From assembly GCA_024138015.1 (NCBI GenBank), contig JAMXBB010000009.1, positions 46,902,842 to 46,966,841 on the forward strand: a DNA stretch of 64,000 nucleotides. Direction: 5' to 3'. The DNA is from Lumnitzera littorea (Eukaryota > Streptophyta > Magnoliopsida > Myrtales > Combretaceae). The stretch's first letter is position 1. The number at the start of each line of letters is the position of its first letter. A program made the position numbers and the translations under genes. The notes under the pieces are model-generated. The model had not been told where the DNA came from and did not search any database. It worked only from the letters and a program-made list of their open reading frames with translations. Positions 21,850 through 31,660 of the stretch are shown in pieces.

Positions 21850-23880
21850 CGATGGGAGGCAAGTGCACCTATTAGTTATGTAGTATAGTGGATTTGAGTC
21901 TAATGTTGATCCCTTAGAGATTACATATAAGTAGGAGTACTGGTTTTTACCTAATAGCACTCAATTAGCATATATATTTTAGGATGATTTTATATGATTT
22001 TGTATATTAATTTAGTTAATTTTATAGCAATTTGGAGCTAAAATCGTTAAATTTTTATTTTCAAGGACTTTAGAAGCATTTGATGAATTTTTGAGCAGTT
22101 TTATCAAGTTTTTGAGCTTCTTTAAAGTAAAGCATTGATTAAGGAATTGGAGCGAAAGAATTTCAAGTAATGAATGGAGTCTAGAGAAAACCATAGTTGA
22201 AGACCATGGTTGTGATCCTTGGTTATAGAATTTTCTCGTAATTAATTTCCATCAAAATTTGAAGATTTTATACAAAGTGCAAAACCACACCTTAACTCTA
22301 TAGTTGTAATCCTAGGGTGTAATGATTTTGTAATTTACGAATTTTCTATTTTTGTCAAGTTTTCTTTGTAGACCTAGATCTAGTTCTTATAAATAGGTGT
22401 CTAGGCTTATGATTGCAAAGAGCACCCCTTTGGAGTAGGGTCAGTAAGGTAAAATAACAGGAGCTTCTCTTCTTTTCTTATTTTCTTTTATTTCATTATG
22501 GTGTCACTTTAATCTTCTTAGCAAATCGTTATTGAACCTTATGTTCTATTGTAACTTTAGATATTTTATCAATATTGTTATTTCAATATGTGATATTTAC
22601 ATATTGTGATCTAATTATATTATTTATTTTGTTTTTTAATTCAATATCACTAGTGATTTAATTATTGCATGAGTCTGTTATAGAGTTCATAAGTTCCTAT
22701 AGGATAAAGGACTGGTGTAATTAGAACAAATTGACTAACTAAAACGTTTAGTAGTTCGACTTTTCTAGATTAAGGTGACCTAATGATGGGATTCAACAGT
22801 TTAATGCAATCTTGAGATATTCTATTGCAAAAGTGATTCGAGTAGAGAATACTTCGGATTAAGACGCGAATTCAATTATTTCATAATAGGAATCTCCATG
22901 GTTTAATATGGCAATTGAGATCGAAAAGTCACTTAGAGTTAGGTAGTAAATAACACAAAGATTTACTAAGGAATGTGCTTCCTTCCTTATTCTAATTATT
23001 TATGCTTATGTTTCTATTATTTTTATTCTTTCATCTTTATTTATCTTATTGCTTTTATTTTATTAATTATTCAACTACACCTTTATTGCAAAAGTTAGAT
23101 AATCAGGAAATTCTAAGGATAACATTGCTAAATAATTAGGTTTTACTCATTTGTATGGTTTCTCGTAGGATCGACACTTGAACTCAAATATGATTTTATA
23201 CTATAACTTGATTAGGTGTACTTGCTTAATGCTACACATGCATCCATCATTAACCCTTTCCTTATATCTAACCTAATAAAAAAATTCAATTAATCTAAAA
23301 CTTAGTATTCAATTACTAATTCTCCTAGAACAACTATGTGATCTATTGATCTCATTCTTGTTTATTGGACTGTGGGAATTCTTAATTTAAGTTTACTAGA
23401 AGCGCTTCTCAAATTAAGTCCTAACCTCAATTATGCTCTACTTGATCGCCTTTGTAATAGAACATGTTAAGATAAGTCTTTGAATTCCACTATTAGGTTA
23501 CCATAATATAGAGAAATCAAGCAACTAATCGCTTAGTCTACTTTAATTCCTTCTAATTATACCAATCTATTCAAAATAGGATATCACAACCTTTAAGTAA
23601 ACTCTAATATTGAATTAACAACTTAGGTAAATATTAATTCAACACAATAAAACACAATGCAATTAGATCAAAATAATAAGGAATCATAGATTGCTAATAA
23701 GAAAGAAAACTAATTACATAGAATTTAGGGTTCATAATAATTGAATAAAAAAACTAAACTAAAAAATCAAGAAAACAAAGAAAGGAGGGAAGAAGAAGTC
23801 TAAACCCTAGCCTAAGAATGAAAAGACGAAAAATTGATGATATCTAAGTGTGTTTATAAGGCCTTTATATGGTTATGTAT
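21850..23880 (-). repeat. S-family LTR P, split by LTR M
   Basis: The first 102 bases (21,850-21,951) match the GGCAAGTGCACCTAT...TAGTATAGTGGAT...GATCCCTTAGAG end of the S-family LTRs S1 and S2. The rest continues from 23,255: CTTTCCTTATATCTAACC there parallels the S1 segment after GTACTAATATTAACC. LTR M (21,952-23,249) sits between, inverted. TATA-like boxes seen on the minus strand (near 23,855-23,880) suggest the sense strand is minus. The far end near 23.9-24.4 kb is not clear, so P may be a diverged or truncated copy. Confidence 0.65.
21952..23249 (+). mobile_element. Solo LTR M, inserted into LTR P
   Basis: The 1,298-base element starts TAATAG (a TG start with one G-to-A change) and ends CCATCA. 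Target duplications flank it: TTACC at 21,947-21,951 and TTAAC at 23,250-23,254, four of five bases alike. Its plus strand carries a clean TATA box, CTTATAAATAGG (about 22,395), so I take plus as sense; its 3' end then carries the reverse complement of the GGCAAGTGCACCT motif (about 23,212-23,226). No coding region is present. Length and sequence landmarks match S1 (1,293 bases) and S2 (1,218 bases). TG...CA ends plus a 5-base duplication are the marks of an LTR, and absence of internal sequence makes it a solo LTR. Confidence 0.75.
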
Positions 23881-25656
23881 AGAGCAACTTTAAGGGGTTG
23901 AAATCTCTTCAAAATAAGAAAGTTCGCAAGAAATAATAATATTTTAAAGCTTGGTTTTGATTAAAGAACCTAATGGTCATGCTTAAAGCTTGGTTTAAGG
24001 AAAATAACCTTAGAGTCGTATTTTAGTTTGCTAGAAAGGGCCTATAGGTCATAGATATGAAAAGCTTGGTTTATAAAGCTTAATTTCAAACATATAAAAT
24101 TGCATGCTTGGCTTTGCGCCATCATTGGGTGCTCATTTACTATGCTTGGGAGCCGCTAAGTATTGCTCATACATTTTGCTTGAGAGTTGCCTTAGGTACT
24201 TATTTATTTCTCAGGAGATGCTTAATGCCACTCATTAATGCTTGAGAGCTGCTTAAGGGTTGCTCATTATTTGCTTGATTATGATACTTGCCAGTGAAAG
24301 TCATGTCATTAGCCTAGCATATCATTATATGCATAATCATCTATTGATTGTTAAATTACATTAAGGTTGGTTTTGCCTAGTATAGCTATTTGCTATTGTG
24401 GTAATGTTGGTAGTAAATTGTATTAGGATATGCTTTTATTGCTGTTTATTGCTTATTGTTTGCTTTGCTCATGGGGTTAGAGATAATATTGGAGCTTATG
24501 CTTGGGATGGGGATAACTTGAAAGCAACATGTAGTTATGTTTAATTACGTTACTCTAATGGACTCTAGCAATAAGGGGGGACCTTATGTTAGGTATCCTA
24601 AAATACACCTGCACTTTATAATTATAAGTTTAAAATTGTACTTAGTTTCCATTTAGCTTTATCCTTGATCCTAGGATGGCACAGCAATTTGTCTTAGGGA
24701 ATTAATATGTCAGATGAATAGGCTCTATGAGGTGAGGTGCTACACTTAATTAATGAGGTTGTCAAATCCATTGGAATGTCCAAATTTGAACATTTGGGTC
24801 AAGTATACTCAAACACATGCTGGTGGAAGGATGAGATTGAATGAGGATGGTGGCAACTAACATAGAGTCAACTAATGGGTTGATCGACTGATGCCCAATG
24901 GTGGTTTGCTCGATAAGTATACCATTTGTATGTGTTTTCTTTTCTTGTTTTGTTGTTTCCAACGAATATTGTTCCAAGGTTATTTTCGAGGACTATGTAT
25001 AGTCTTATAGTAGGATTTTACAAACACGAGAGAGTCCATATTTGTTACTATATATTCTCGCTGCTTCATTCTTATGGTTTTTCATATAAATCAACCGTGT
25101 TGCTTTTCTCATTTTCTTGATCTTTCTCCTTACCATGCTATCTAAATCGTACCTGACGCATCTAGTTTTCGCGGTGTGCAAAGTAGAAATAACCAACTTC
25201 GGCTCTTATGCATAAACTCACTAATCAATGGGAAAATTAAATAGAAGAAACCGTGACAAAGCATCAAATCTATGTGAAAATTATTGAAAGTACTCCTAAG
25301 GTTCTTTCCTTTTCTAGTTTAGCCAACGGTAAATACAAAGTAAACAAAAGAAACTTCAACATAAGAAATGTTTCCAAGTGACTGTCAACGATTGTTAAAG
25401 TCTTTAGTAGGGCCAACAATTTCTGCCATGCCACAACAATATGAACAATAATCTGATAATATTAGCAACATGACTAAGGATACAAAAAGAATTGATATGA
25501 CTCGACACAAGACATAAGGCTATTATACGGATAAATACGATATAATGTTTAACTAATTGTTTGTGATCTTTTTTGATATTGTGTATATTAAACAAATTTG
25601 ACATAAAAAGCTTCAAGCCCGACTCATCGATATGAGAATTAACAACCTCCACTCTG
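23881..25656. other. No recognisable gene; short degenerate repeats
   Basis: AAAGCTTGGTTT recurs three times between 23,946 and 24,082. A second small repeat cluster follows at 24,142-24,275. From 24,280 to 25,656 no frame has recognisable content; the last part is the 3' flank of the minus-strand RING-H2 gene. Confidence 0.6.
24142..24275. repeat. Degenerate repeats around GCTTGAGAG-TGC-TTGCTCATT
   Basis: Three to four imperfect units are visible: GCTTGGGAGCCGCTAAGTAT, TGCTTGAGAGTTGCCTTAGG, CTCAGGAGATGCTTAATGCC and TGCTTGAGAGCTGCTTAAGG, three of them followed closely by (G)CTCAT. Unit length is about 35-50 bases. Function unknown. Confidence 0.6.
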
Positions 25657-25790
25657 TTACGGATCATCCTTCTCAATTGATAGGCCAATCCCTCTACATA
25701 TTGTACAAATATTGTTTAGCATTAACCAAGTTTTGATGCACGAGTAGTGATACTCGTGTAGGCACTTCAGATTTGCAACATCATCTCGTC
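25657..25790 (-). CDS. RING-H2 ubiquitin-ligase gene, last exon (zinc ligands 3-8)
   Basis: After an AG acceptor (TTCATAACAG, ending at 25,791) the minus strand encodes RDDVANLKCLHEYHYSCIKT, then WLMLNNICTICRGIGLSIEK and DDP, ending in TAA at 25,657-25,659. The pattern C-x-H-x2-H-x2-C-x10-C-x2-C supplies zinc ligands 3 to 8 of a RING-H2 finger, with the conserved W after the H-H-C group. The first Cys pair is in the exon near 26,621. RING-H2 proteins bind E2 enzymes and pass ubiquitin to targets. The finger resembles the plant BIG BROTHER/MBR group (C-x-H-x-(Y/F)-H--CI--WL----CP-C). The usual Pro before the last Cys is Thr here, which may weaken E2 contact. The upstream frame in the same phase (to 25,848) is intron. 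Confidence 0.8.
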
Positions 25791-26173
25791 CTGTTATGAA
25801 AGTATTACTATAATATATAAGGATCCTATTATTAAGTGTGTGAAACATTTTTTAAAAATTAGTTTAATAAACACTTATATATGTGTGTATGTATATTTCA
25901 CGAAAAGAGATGGGCTCATAAAAAGAACTGAAAATTCTCTTAACTTCGACAAATTTATGTGAGTATATATATGAGAACTAATAGGAGCTTAAAGATACAA
26001 GAAGAGTACCTACATTTGTTATCCCAACACTTTGGGAATTTCTATATATGTCATTCAGGTGCCCGAAGGGTTTTGGATATTTGGAGCTTGAAAATTTAAA
26101 TTCCTCCAGCCATCACTTCTTAAGTTGTACCATCAAAATATCATTGCCTTTCCTTTCTTTTCACCTCTCTCAA

Positions 26174-26197
26174 TCTCTCTCTCTCTCTCTCTCTCTC
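26174..26197. repeat. (TC)12 microsatellite
   Basis: Uninterrupted TC/CT run within the probable intron between the two RING-H2 finger exons. Confidence 0.95.
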
Positions 26198-26616
26198 ATT
26201 TATTTATTTTTCCATATGTAAAAACATGTTTTTTTGGCAGAACATGGATGGGGATATTATTTAAGGATAGATAAATTTCATTACAAGATACAGAAGGGAG
26301 TACAAATCTTATTATTTTTCTGTTCCTTAACAAACCTTCTCCTATATCCATTTAAAGAATGCCATCGTAGTGCAATTCATCCTACTACCGATGGTGAGTG
26401 CTAAACATGAATATCTTTTTTTTTTTTTTTTCTCTACAAATCATTTAGCTAAAAATGATGAATTAATTATATTGTTGATTTTAGATACTTGAATCGCGTG
26501 TTCAGGTCGTGCTGATCTCGTCATTGATAGACGATATCCAAGTAAAAAGCAACATATGTCACCTCAAAAAAGTATGATAAACTAGTTGGGGGAAAAACTA
26601 AAAAATTGAAGAACAC

Positions 26617-26788
26617 GTACCTGACAAATGCAACAAATACTGCTTTCATCGAAAGATTCTACACTGAAGTGGTCATACTTCCTTCTTTTCAGATTTTCAA
26701 AAACGATTTCCTCATTTAACCCACTACACATCTGCCCTCCCTGTAAAAGCAGTTCCTTGCAATCATAAGTTAGTGAAATGCTGTTTCT
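26617..26788 (-). CDS. RING-H2 ubiquitin-ligase gene, middle exon (first Cys pair)
   Basis: The minus strand reads RNSISLTYDCKELLLQGGQM, CSGLNEEIVFENLKRRKYDH and FSVESFDESSICCICQ. The order Tyr--(E)LL---G--GL-EE-----L--(R)KY----...C-x2-C is that of the region just before the finger in plant BIG BROTHER and MBR-type RING-H2 proteins. The 5' boundary is placed after the long T run and AAG at 26,789. At the 3' end CAG|GTACGT (26,620) is the best-looking donor, but it leaves the next exon out of frame. Using GTAC|GTGTTC instead (exon to 26,617) keeps the frame and gives 11 residues between the Cys pairs. Alternatively a microexon is missing from my model. Without transcript data this junction is unresolved. 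Confidence 0.7.
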
Positions 26789-26836
26789 CTTAAAAAAAAT
26801 AAATAAACAAAACATGGAGTGCTAATTTCATTGTAC

Positions 26837-26934
26837 TCGGTATTACTCATGTTCTCTAGTTGCCAATCTTGTTGATAGAATTCGATATTGTCATCTGTCA
26901 ATTCATCATCTTCATCATCACTAACGGGAGACAT
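26837..26934 (-). CDS. RING-H2 ubiquitin-ligase gene, probable first coding exon
   Basis: From ATG at 26,934 the minus strand encodes MSPVSDDEDDELTDDNIEFY then QQDWQLENMSNTE. An acidic run followed by a Q-x-W block just before the Tyr--LL region is typical of BIG BROTHER-type proteins. GT donors occur at 26,846 and 26,836, but both give introns of only 50-58 bases, and only the second keeps frame with the next exon (using the inner acceptor at 26,787). Such introns are shorter than plants normally splice, so the junction is doubtful. A protein starting here would be about 130-150 residues, shorter than typical family members of roughly 250 or more, so the gene may be truncated or its N-terminus lies in the ORFs upstream. 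Confidence 0.5.
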
Positions 26935-26946
26935 TGAAGGGGTTCT

Positions 26947-27006
26947 TCAGATTGAACTAAAATTATCCTGCTCCTGCTGCTGCTGCTGCTGCTGCTTTCT
27001 CACCAT
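26947..27006 (-). CDS. 19-codon polyglutamine upstream ORF
   Basis: ATG at 27,006 (minus) opens MVRKQQQQQQQEQDNFSSI, ending with TGA at 26,947-26,949, 12 bases before the ATG at 26,934. It lies 33 bases downstream of a TATAAATAG box. Its position makes it either an upstream ORF in the leader of the RING-H2 gene or the start of a differently spliced first exon. The seven Gln codons are all CAG. No function is assigned. Confidence 0.4.
   Translation of the reverse strand: MVRKQQQQQQQEQDNFSSI
26974..26994. repeat. (CTG)7 / (CAG)7 microsatellite
   Basis: Seven uninterrupted CTG triplets on the plus strand, read as CAG (Gln) by the upstream ORF on the minus strand. Flanked by CTC and CTT, which are one-base variants of the unit. 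Confidence 0.95.
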
Positions 27007-27038
27007 TTGGAGTAGGTAATTATAGCTTGATAAAGTGA

Positions 27039-27047
27039 CTATTTATA
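27039..27047 (-). promoter_or_regulatory. TATA box candidate for the RING-H2 gene
   Basis: The minus strand reads TATAAATAG, the plant consensus, 33 bases upstream of the polyglutamine ORF start and 105 bases upstream of ATG 26,934. If real, transcription starts near 27,010-27,015 and the ORFs at 27,522-28,536 belong to another gene. If the region is intronic instead, the box is fortuitous. Confidence 0.45.
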
Positions 27048-27521
27048 ATTTGCGGGCACTTATATGTAACCTAAGTCAAGCAAAAAATCGATAGTATTTA
27101 ATTATAAGGATTGGACTGGACTGAATTGGATAAAAAGAATTAAACATGATAAGTATAAGTACGATTGAATAATGCAAACTTATTATATCATATTTGATTT
27201 GTATAGTACTGAACATAAAATTTATATTAAAAAATTAATTAATTATTTATATTATAAGATAAATAATTTTTTGTAATATTTAATAAAAATAATATTCATT
27301 GACTTGGTATTTTTAGTAATGTAATTTTTTTTTCTTTTTTCCAATAAATTCTATGTTTGTACTATGGTGTATCTAGGTATCAAAAAAGTTTACAAACCAA
27401 ACATAACAAAATTTTTTGTGCAATTCAATATTAGGAAAATTGTGCAATTAAATACTACCAAGCAATTGATGCTAATAATTGCAGAGAGTATACTGTCGTT
27501 AGCTGACGGTTTCTTATTCCT

Positions 27522-28064
27522 TCAATTCGACATTGGAAGTGAAGTGAGGCCGGTGAATCTTCGACTTCCATTTGCCATACCAAGCCGTGACCTAGCCGGG
27601 ACGCGATTCCCTTGTGCACTGCTAGAATCTTGATGACCCTGATTGAGACGAAGTGTCCGAGGACGGGAAAGGGGATGGTTATTCATCGCATCACCGCGAT
27701 TCGGAGCGGCTGAGTTGGTTCTTGAATTAATAATATTGCCTCGTTCTTGATATGCGACGTTATCAGTTTGGTTCCCATCGTTGCTGAAATCTCCAGGGGG
27801 ATATGGACTATGATGAGAGATCAAACTACCTGCCGTCGCCGTCGGCCAGAGAGTCCGATTCATGGCATTAGGATGAACATCGTCCGGAACATGTCCGCTG
27901 AGTGATTCTAAATTAGCCCTTCCTAGTCGCAAATGAGACGGTAATGGTGAACCTTGAAGCAAGCCCAAAACATAGCGATCTGGAGCACCATCAGTGCTCA
28001 AACGAGTCCTCCTTCGGGAGGAATCACCATTACCTTCACTTGGCAAACTTGCCATCATTCTCAT
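27522..28064 (-). CDS. Ser/Arg/Asn-rich protein segment of unknown function (3' part)
   Basis: An open frame of 180 codons from ATG 28,064 to a TGA at 27,522, with markedly higher GC and more even codon use than the surroundings, which argues for real coding history. The text is disordered and rich in Ser, Arg, Asn and Gly (for example GDSSRRRTRLSTDGAPDRY and HPLSRPRTLRLNQGHQDSSS). No domain is recognised. It overlaps the preceding frame (28,036-28,536) by 29 bases in a different phase; a stop lies seven codons before ATG 28,064, so translation starting there alone is possible but a frameshift joining the two is more likely. Disordered regions of this kind occur N-terminal to the RING in MBR-type ligases, and the RING-H2 exons lie 0.6 kb downstream on the same strand, so this could be that gene's N-terminal part. 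This link is inference. Confidence 0.5.
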   Translation of the reverse strand: MRMMASLPSEGNGDSSRRRTRLSTDGAPDRYVLGLLQGSPLPSHLRLGRANLESLSGHVPDDVHPNAMNRTLWPTATAGSLISHHSPYPPGDFSNDGNQTDNVAYQERGNIINSRTNSAAPNRGDAMNNHPLSRPRTLRLNQGHQDSSSAQGNRVPARSRLGMANGSRRFTGLTSLPMSN

Positions 28065-28536
28065 TCTCGGAATCTTCTAACTGCCAAGTTTGTTCTGGAA
28101 CATTATTGTCTTGTAGACGATTAAGTTCTACCGCATCTTGTGAAACTCTACGTTTTACCCCTCTAGGGCTACTACTGGAGCTCTCTCTTTGCGCGAAATG
28201 ACCAGCACCTCCAATGTTTGATGTGATCGATAAGCGCAAGTCTTGCCCCAATTCTTGATCAGCACCGACATCGTTTTCAGCAGCAGTTGATTCCAAGGGA
28301 TTCTTAGGATTAACATTCAACCCCATGTCAGGACGGACATCATGATGAATCTGAGAAAACCTCGCTTCATCACTAGCCGCAACCGACGTGAGTACTCCAT
28401 GGGAAATCTCAATATCAATAACAATTCCTTCATTAACCACTGTATTATCGATACACTCAATGGAAATGTTACCCGTTTCATTGTCGGAATGGACATTTCC
28501 GGCTGCATCATCGTTTTGATTACTTTGACCTTCCAT
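28036..28536 (-). CDS. Acidic low-complexity protein segment of unknown function (5' part)
   Basis: From ATG 28,536 (MEGQSNQNDDAAGN...) to TGA at 28,036 the frame runs 166 codons. An in-frame ATG at 28,623 exists, but the 28,536 start follows a TATATATA box by about 60 bases and is preferred. The protein is acidic and disordered, with a basic GVKRRV patch near its end and a final WQLEDSENENDG. That end resembles the DWQLENMSN of the RING-H2 first exon at about 26,850-26,870, hinting at a partial duplication or a shared module. The frame ends 29 bases inside the next ORF. No domain is recognised. Confidence 0.5.
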   Translation of the reverse strand: MEGQSNQNDDAAGNVHSDNETGNISIECIDNTVVNEGIVIDIEISHGVLTSVAASDEARFSQIHHDVRPDMGLNVNPKNPLESTAAENDVGADQELGQDLRLSITSNIGGAGHFAQRESSSSSPRGVKRRVSQDAVELNRLQDNNVPEQTWQLEDSENENDGKFAK

Positions 28537-28594
28537 GCTGGGAGCTTTCTGAACAACCTGAACATGAGTATATATCCGGTTTTTTTCAGAGCTA

Positions 28595-28604
28595 GTATAT
28601 ATAC
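28595..28604 (-). promoter_or_regulatory. TATA box candidate upstream of the 28,536 ORF
   Basis: GTATATATAC, a self-complementary TATA-like box 58 bases upstream of ATG 28,536. In this AT-rich DNA such a match can arise by chance, so support is modest. Confidence 0.35.
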
Positions 28605-29397
28605 GAGGGATATGTTTTAGCATGGCAATAAAATTGTAAATCCACTATTAAAGGTGTTGCACATGGATAAATATGAATTTCAAGTCAAATTTATAAATTT
28701 AAACTTTGAAATAAAATTGTTTGTTATACTATTATAGAGTATTTGAAGTTAAAGGATCGTAAATTTAATCTTTTCATTTAACCCTTATCAAATTAAGTTG
28801 TGTAAATTTTATTTTCTCGCAATTACGATGTATATTTGAATTGCCTATTGTGTTTTACATATATAAAAAGAGAGTGGCATACTAAAATTTAGAAAAAAAG
28901 GAATTGGATAATATATGAAGCGACAAGGCTTTTACTAATAGGGAAGAAAAAATTATTTGAAGTTGTAGAACAATGAAGAAAATTTTCATTTTAGGCTTGA
29001 CCGGAAAAGAAAAAATCCTCAAAATTTTAATAATTTAATTAATGAAAATATTTTGCTATTATGGATATAAAAATTAATGCATGCTAAGAATAATTAGAAG
29101 CTCAATTGTTGCTACTATGGATAAAAATAAACAATGTATGTATTAATTACAAACTCAAAAGATACATATCATTATGTGAGATAAGTTATTATTTTGGTAA
29201 GTTGTACATTCGTTGAGGTCAAATATATTCATTATTCACGTAGATATTTTGTGCCCATGCACAAACATGCAAAAGTACGAAATATTTCTTTTTAATGGAA
29301 AAATTTACCTGATGAAAAATAGAACAAGTAACTAATAAATAGTAATGTCGGCCCTCTAGCTAACCTATACATATAAAAATGCAACTGCAGATTGAAA

Positions 29398-29430
<33 letters not shown>

Positions 29431-31660
29431 GTATTAGTGTGCTAGAAATAATTTCAGCCCTAACATTTTTGAATGTTCAACAGGGTCCTAAATGACTTCA
29501 AAACTTTGTAAATGCTAAATTAGTTGAATTGAAGAATAACTTATAATAACTTTAGGACTCAATAGAATATAAGAATATTTAAAGGGTTTTAATAATAAAA
29601 GAACAACACACTATGCTTCATATATAAAGCATATACATACATACATATATATATATATATAAATCTAGAATTATTACTCAATCGATAAAAATATGAAATG
29701 AAGCCTTTTCTTTTCGCCATAATATGGAGGGAAGTTAATAACGATGCCTTTTACGCGCAACTTTGTGGAGTACTTGGAAATGATAATTTCGGAATACGAA
29801 TGGAAAATGGCTAATAAAATATAAGGTCAGGTTTTAAGGGCCGCGCCCCACCGCCCCCCACCCCACGAACACTACAAAACCAAAAAACACAAACCCAAGA
29901 AGAAAAAAAAAAAAAAAAGGTTGGGGGAATTAGAGGTCAAAAACTAGGCTATGCAATTAATATACCAGGAGATTAACTCACATATAGGCGGATTTTCCTC
30001 GATGATATCGAGATATATATATATATATATATGTATAGAAGAGGCGTAAGCATTTTTCTTGAATTCCTTACAAACAAAATGAATTGACCTCAGCTTGAAA
30101 GCAAATAATTGAGTTGTAATAAATTATTAAATTACTATAAGATAGAAAAAGAGGATATGGCTGTTTCTAATTGCTGTATATGCCATTTTTGGTAAAAGAA
30201 AAATTAAATAATAAAACACTTGCCATAACACAATGAATTTACATCGATCACAAGAACCTATCCACGATGTCTAGCGAACCTCATTTTCCATGGTGATGCG
30301 ATTTTTCAAAAGGGTCTGCGAGATTCTCTTTCAATGTTGGATAAGCATTAAAGATGCTATTTTCAATAACTAAAGCAGTATTGAAAAAAAAAAAATTAAT
30401 AATAATTCTCTCATTTGCCGATGCCCTTATTACCCACGTATATATTCGTCAATTACTATTCTTCCAATAGAATGGAACAAGATCAAACTATTGTCTTTTA
30501 TAACCCATAAAATACACAATTGTCTAATAAAAAATGTATCACTTTGAGTCAAGGAAGAGATAAAGTCATACAAAGTAATGCCAACTAGAGGATAGAGAGA
30601 TTCACATTCAAAATAGTATAGTATATCGAGTTGTTCTTTCCAATTGTATTTGGGAAAGCTCCGGAGCCAAATCAATAATTTTATGATTTGTTGCATGACA
30701 AATCGACCCGAACTGAAAAACTGAGTTGCACCAAATGTGTAACAAATGGAACATCATATTAAAATATGAAAAAGTTGTCCTTATCATCTTCTATCTTTCT
30801 TTAAAAACTATAAAAAATTTTAATAGAAGTCGATTTTCATTTTCTTTGATTTGTATCGTCTAACTCATGATTATATATCAATTTACCAGGTCTATGACGA
30901 TATCTTGTCAGAAATTACTTTTTATGGTGGATTTGGTGGGTCGCTTTTCAACTTGAAGTTGCTCTCTCACATCATTCATACACAAAAATGAGGATAAAAT
31001 TTTTCTATCTTCAGATGGTGTTTTCGTCTGTGCATCGTCAACTCACATGTTATACATGTCAAAGATAAGAAAGAAGGATATACATAAAAACCCAAAAAGA
31101 AGGACACGAATCAACATGACTTTTTGTTTCGGATTATTTCATGTCATAAAAGAATATGCAAATTATAATTAATTACATTTCGAATAGTGAGCCAAACTAC
31201 ATGATACTAGTACAAATAATTAACCAAACTAGATAATACTAAAAAATAGTTCTCGGAACAAACACTCTGGTTCAATTCTCACAGTGATGAGTAATTGAAC
31301 CACACTTAATGGATTGATTTGGTTTTATTTGATAAATCAAACTATGTTTAACTTTAGTTAAAACAACACGCCATTTTTTTACGTATCCCTAATGGAGGTG
31401 CTCCCCTCTCTCACATCTTAATACCTACCCCTATTTCCTTAACATGTTCATGGTAAGCTAATGAGGTCCTTTCTTTAGGCAGGGTATGAATTCTTGAGAA
31501 AGGTTTTAGATATAATTTCTTATTCCTTGGTTTTTAAAGATTTTTTTTTTTCTATATAAATAAAATAGTTGAATTAGCTAATAAAGTTGCCAAATGTTTT
31601 TTTTTTTTCAAAACTTCAGATGGCCTGACACTACGATTAGTCTCACAAGAGCTAACATTA
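28605..31660. other. AT-rich intergenic region with microsatellites
   Basis: No frame is recognised; the longest (30,430-30,696, minus, 88 codons) has only a faint resemblance to the ILW-I---N block of LINE C-termini. Simple repeats: T19 at 29,412-29,430, (TA)n at 29,645-29,661, (AT)10 at 30,013-30,032. A C-rich patch GCGCCCCACCGCCCCCCACC lies near 29,844. The region separates the RING-H2 locus from the retrotransposon stack. Confidence 0.6.

Noticed and set aside
22420..23860. Foldback DNA transposon with 60-base terminal inverted repeats (first reading of 21,850-23,250)
   Set aside because: Comparison with S1 and S2 shows a reverse insertion of one LTR into another with a 5-base duplication; the apparent terminal inverted repeats are the same LTR end in two orientations.
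25404..25656. Additional minus-strand exon downstream of the RING finger
   Set aside because: The RING exon ends with TAA at 25,657; the open frame beyond is in another phase and has no recognisable content.
30430..30696. 88-codon minus-strand frame with a faint LINE C-terminus look
   Set aside because: Only one short block (ILW-I---N-L-LF) is suggestive; neighbouring sequence shows no further LINE text, so it is below reporting level.
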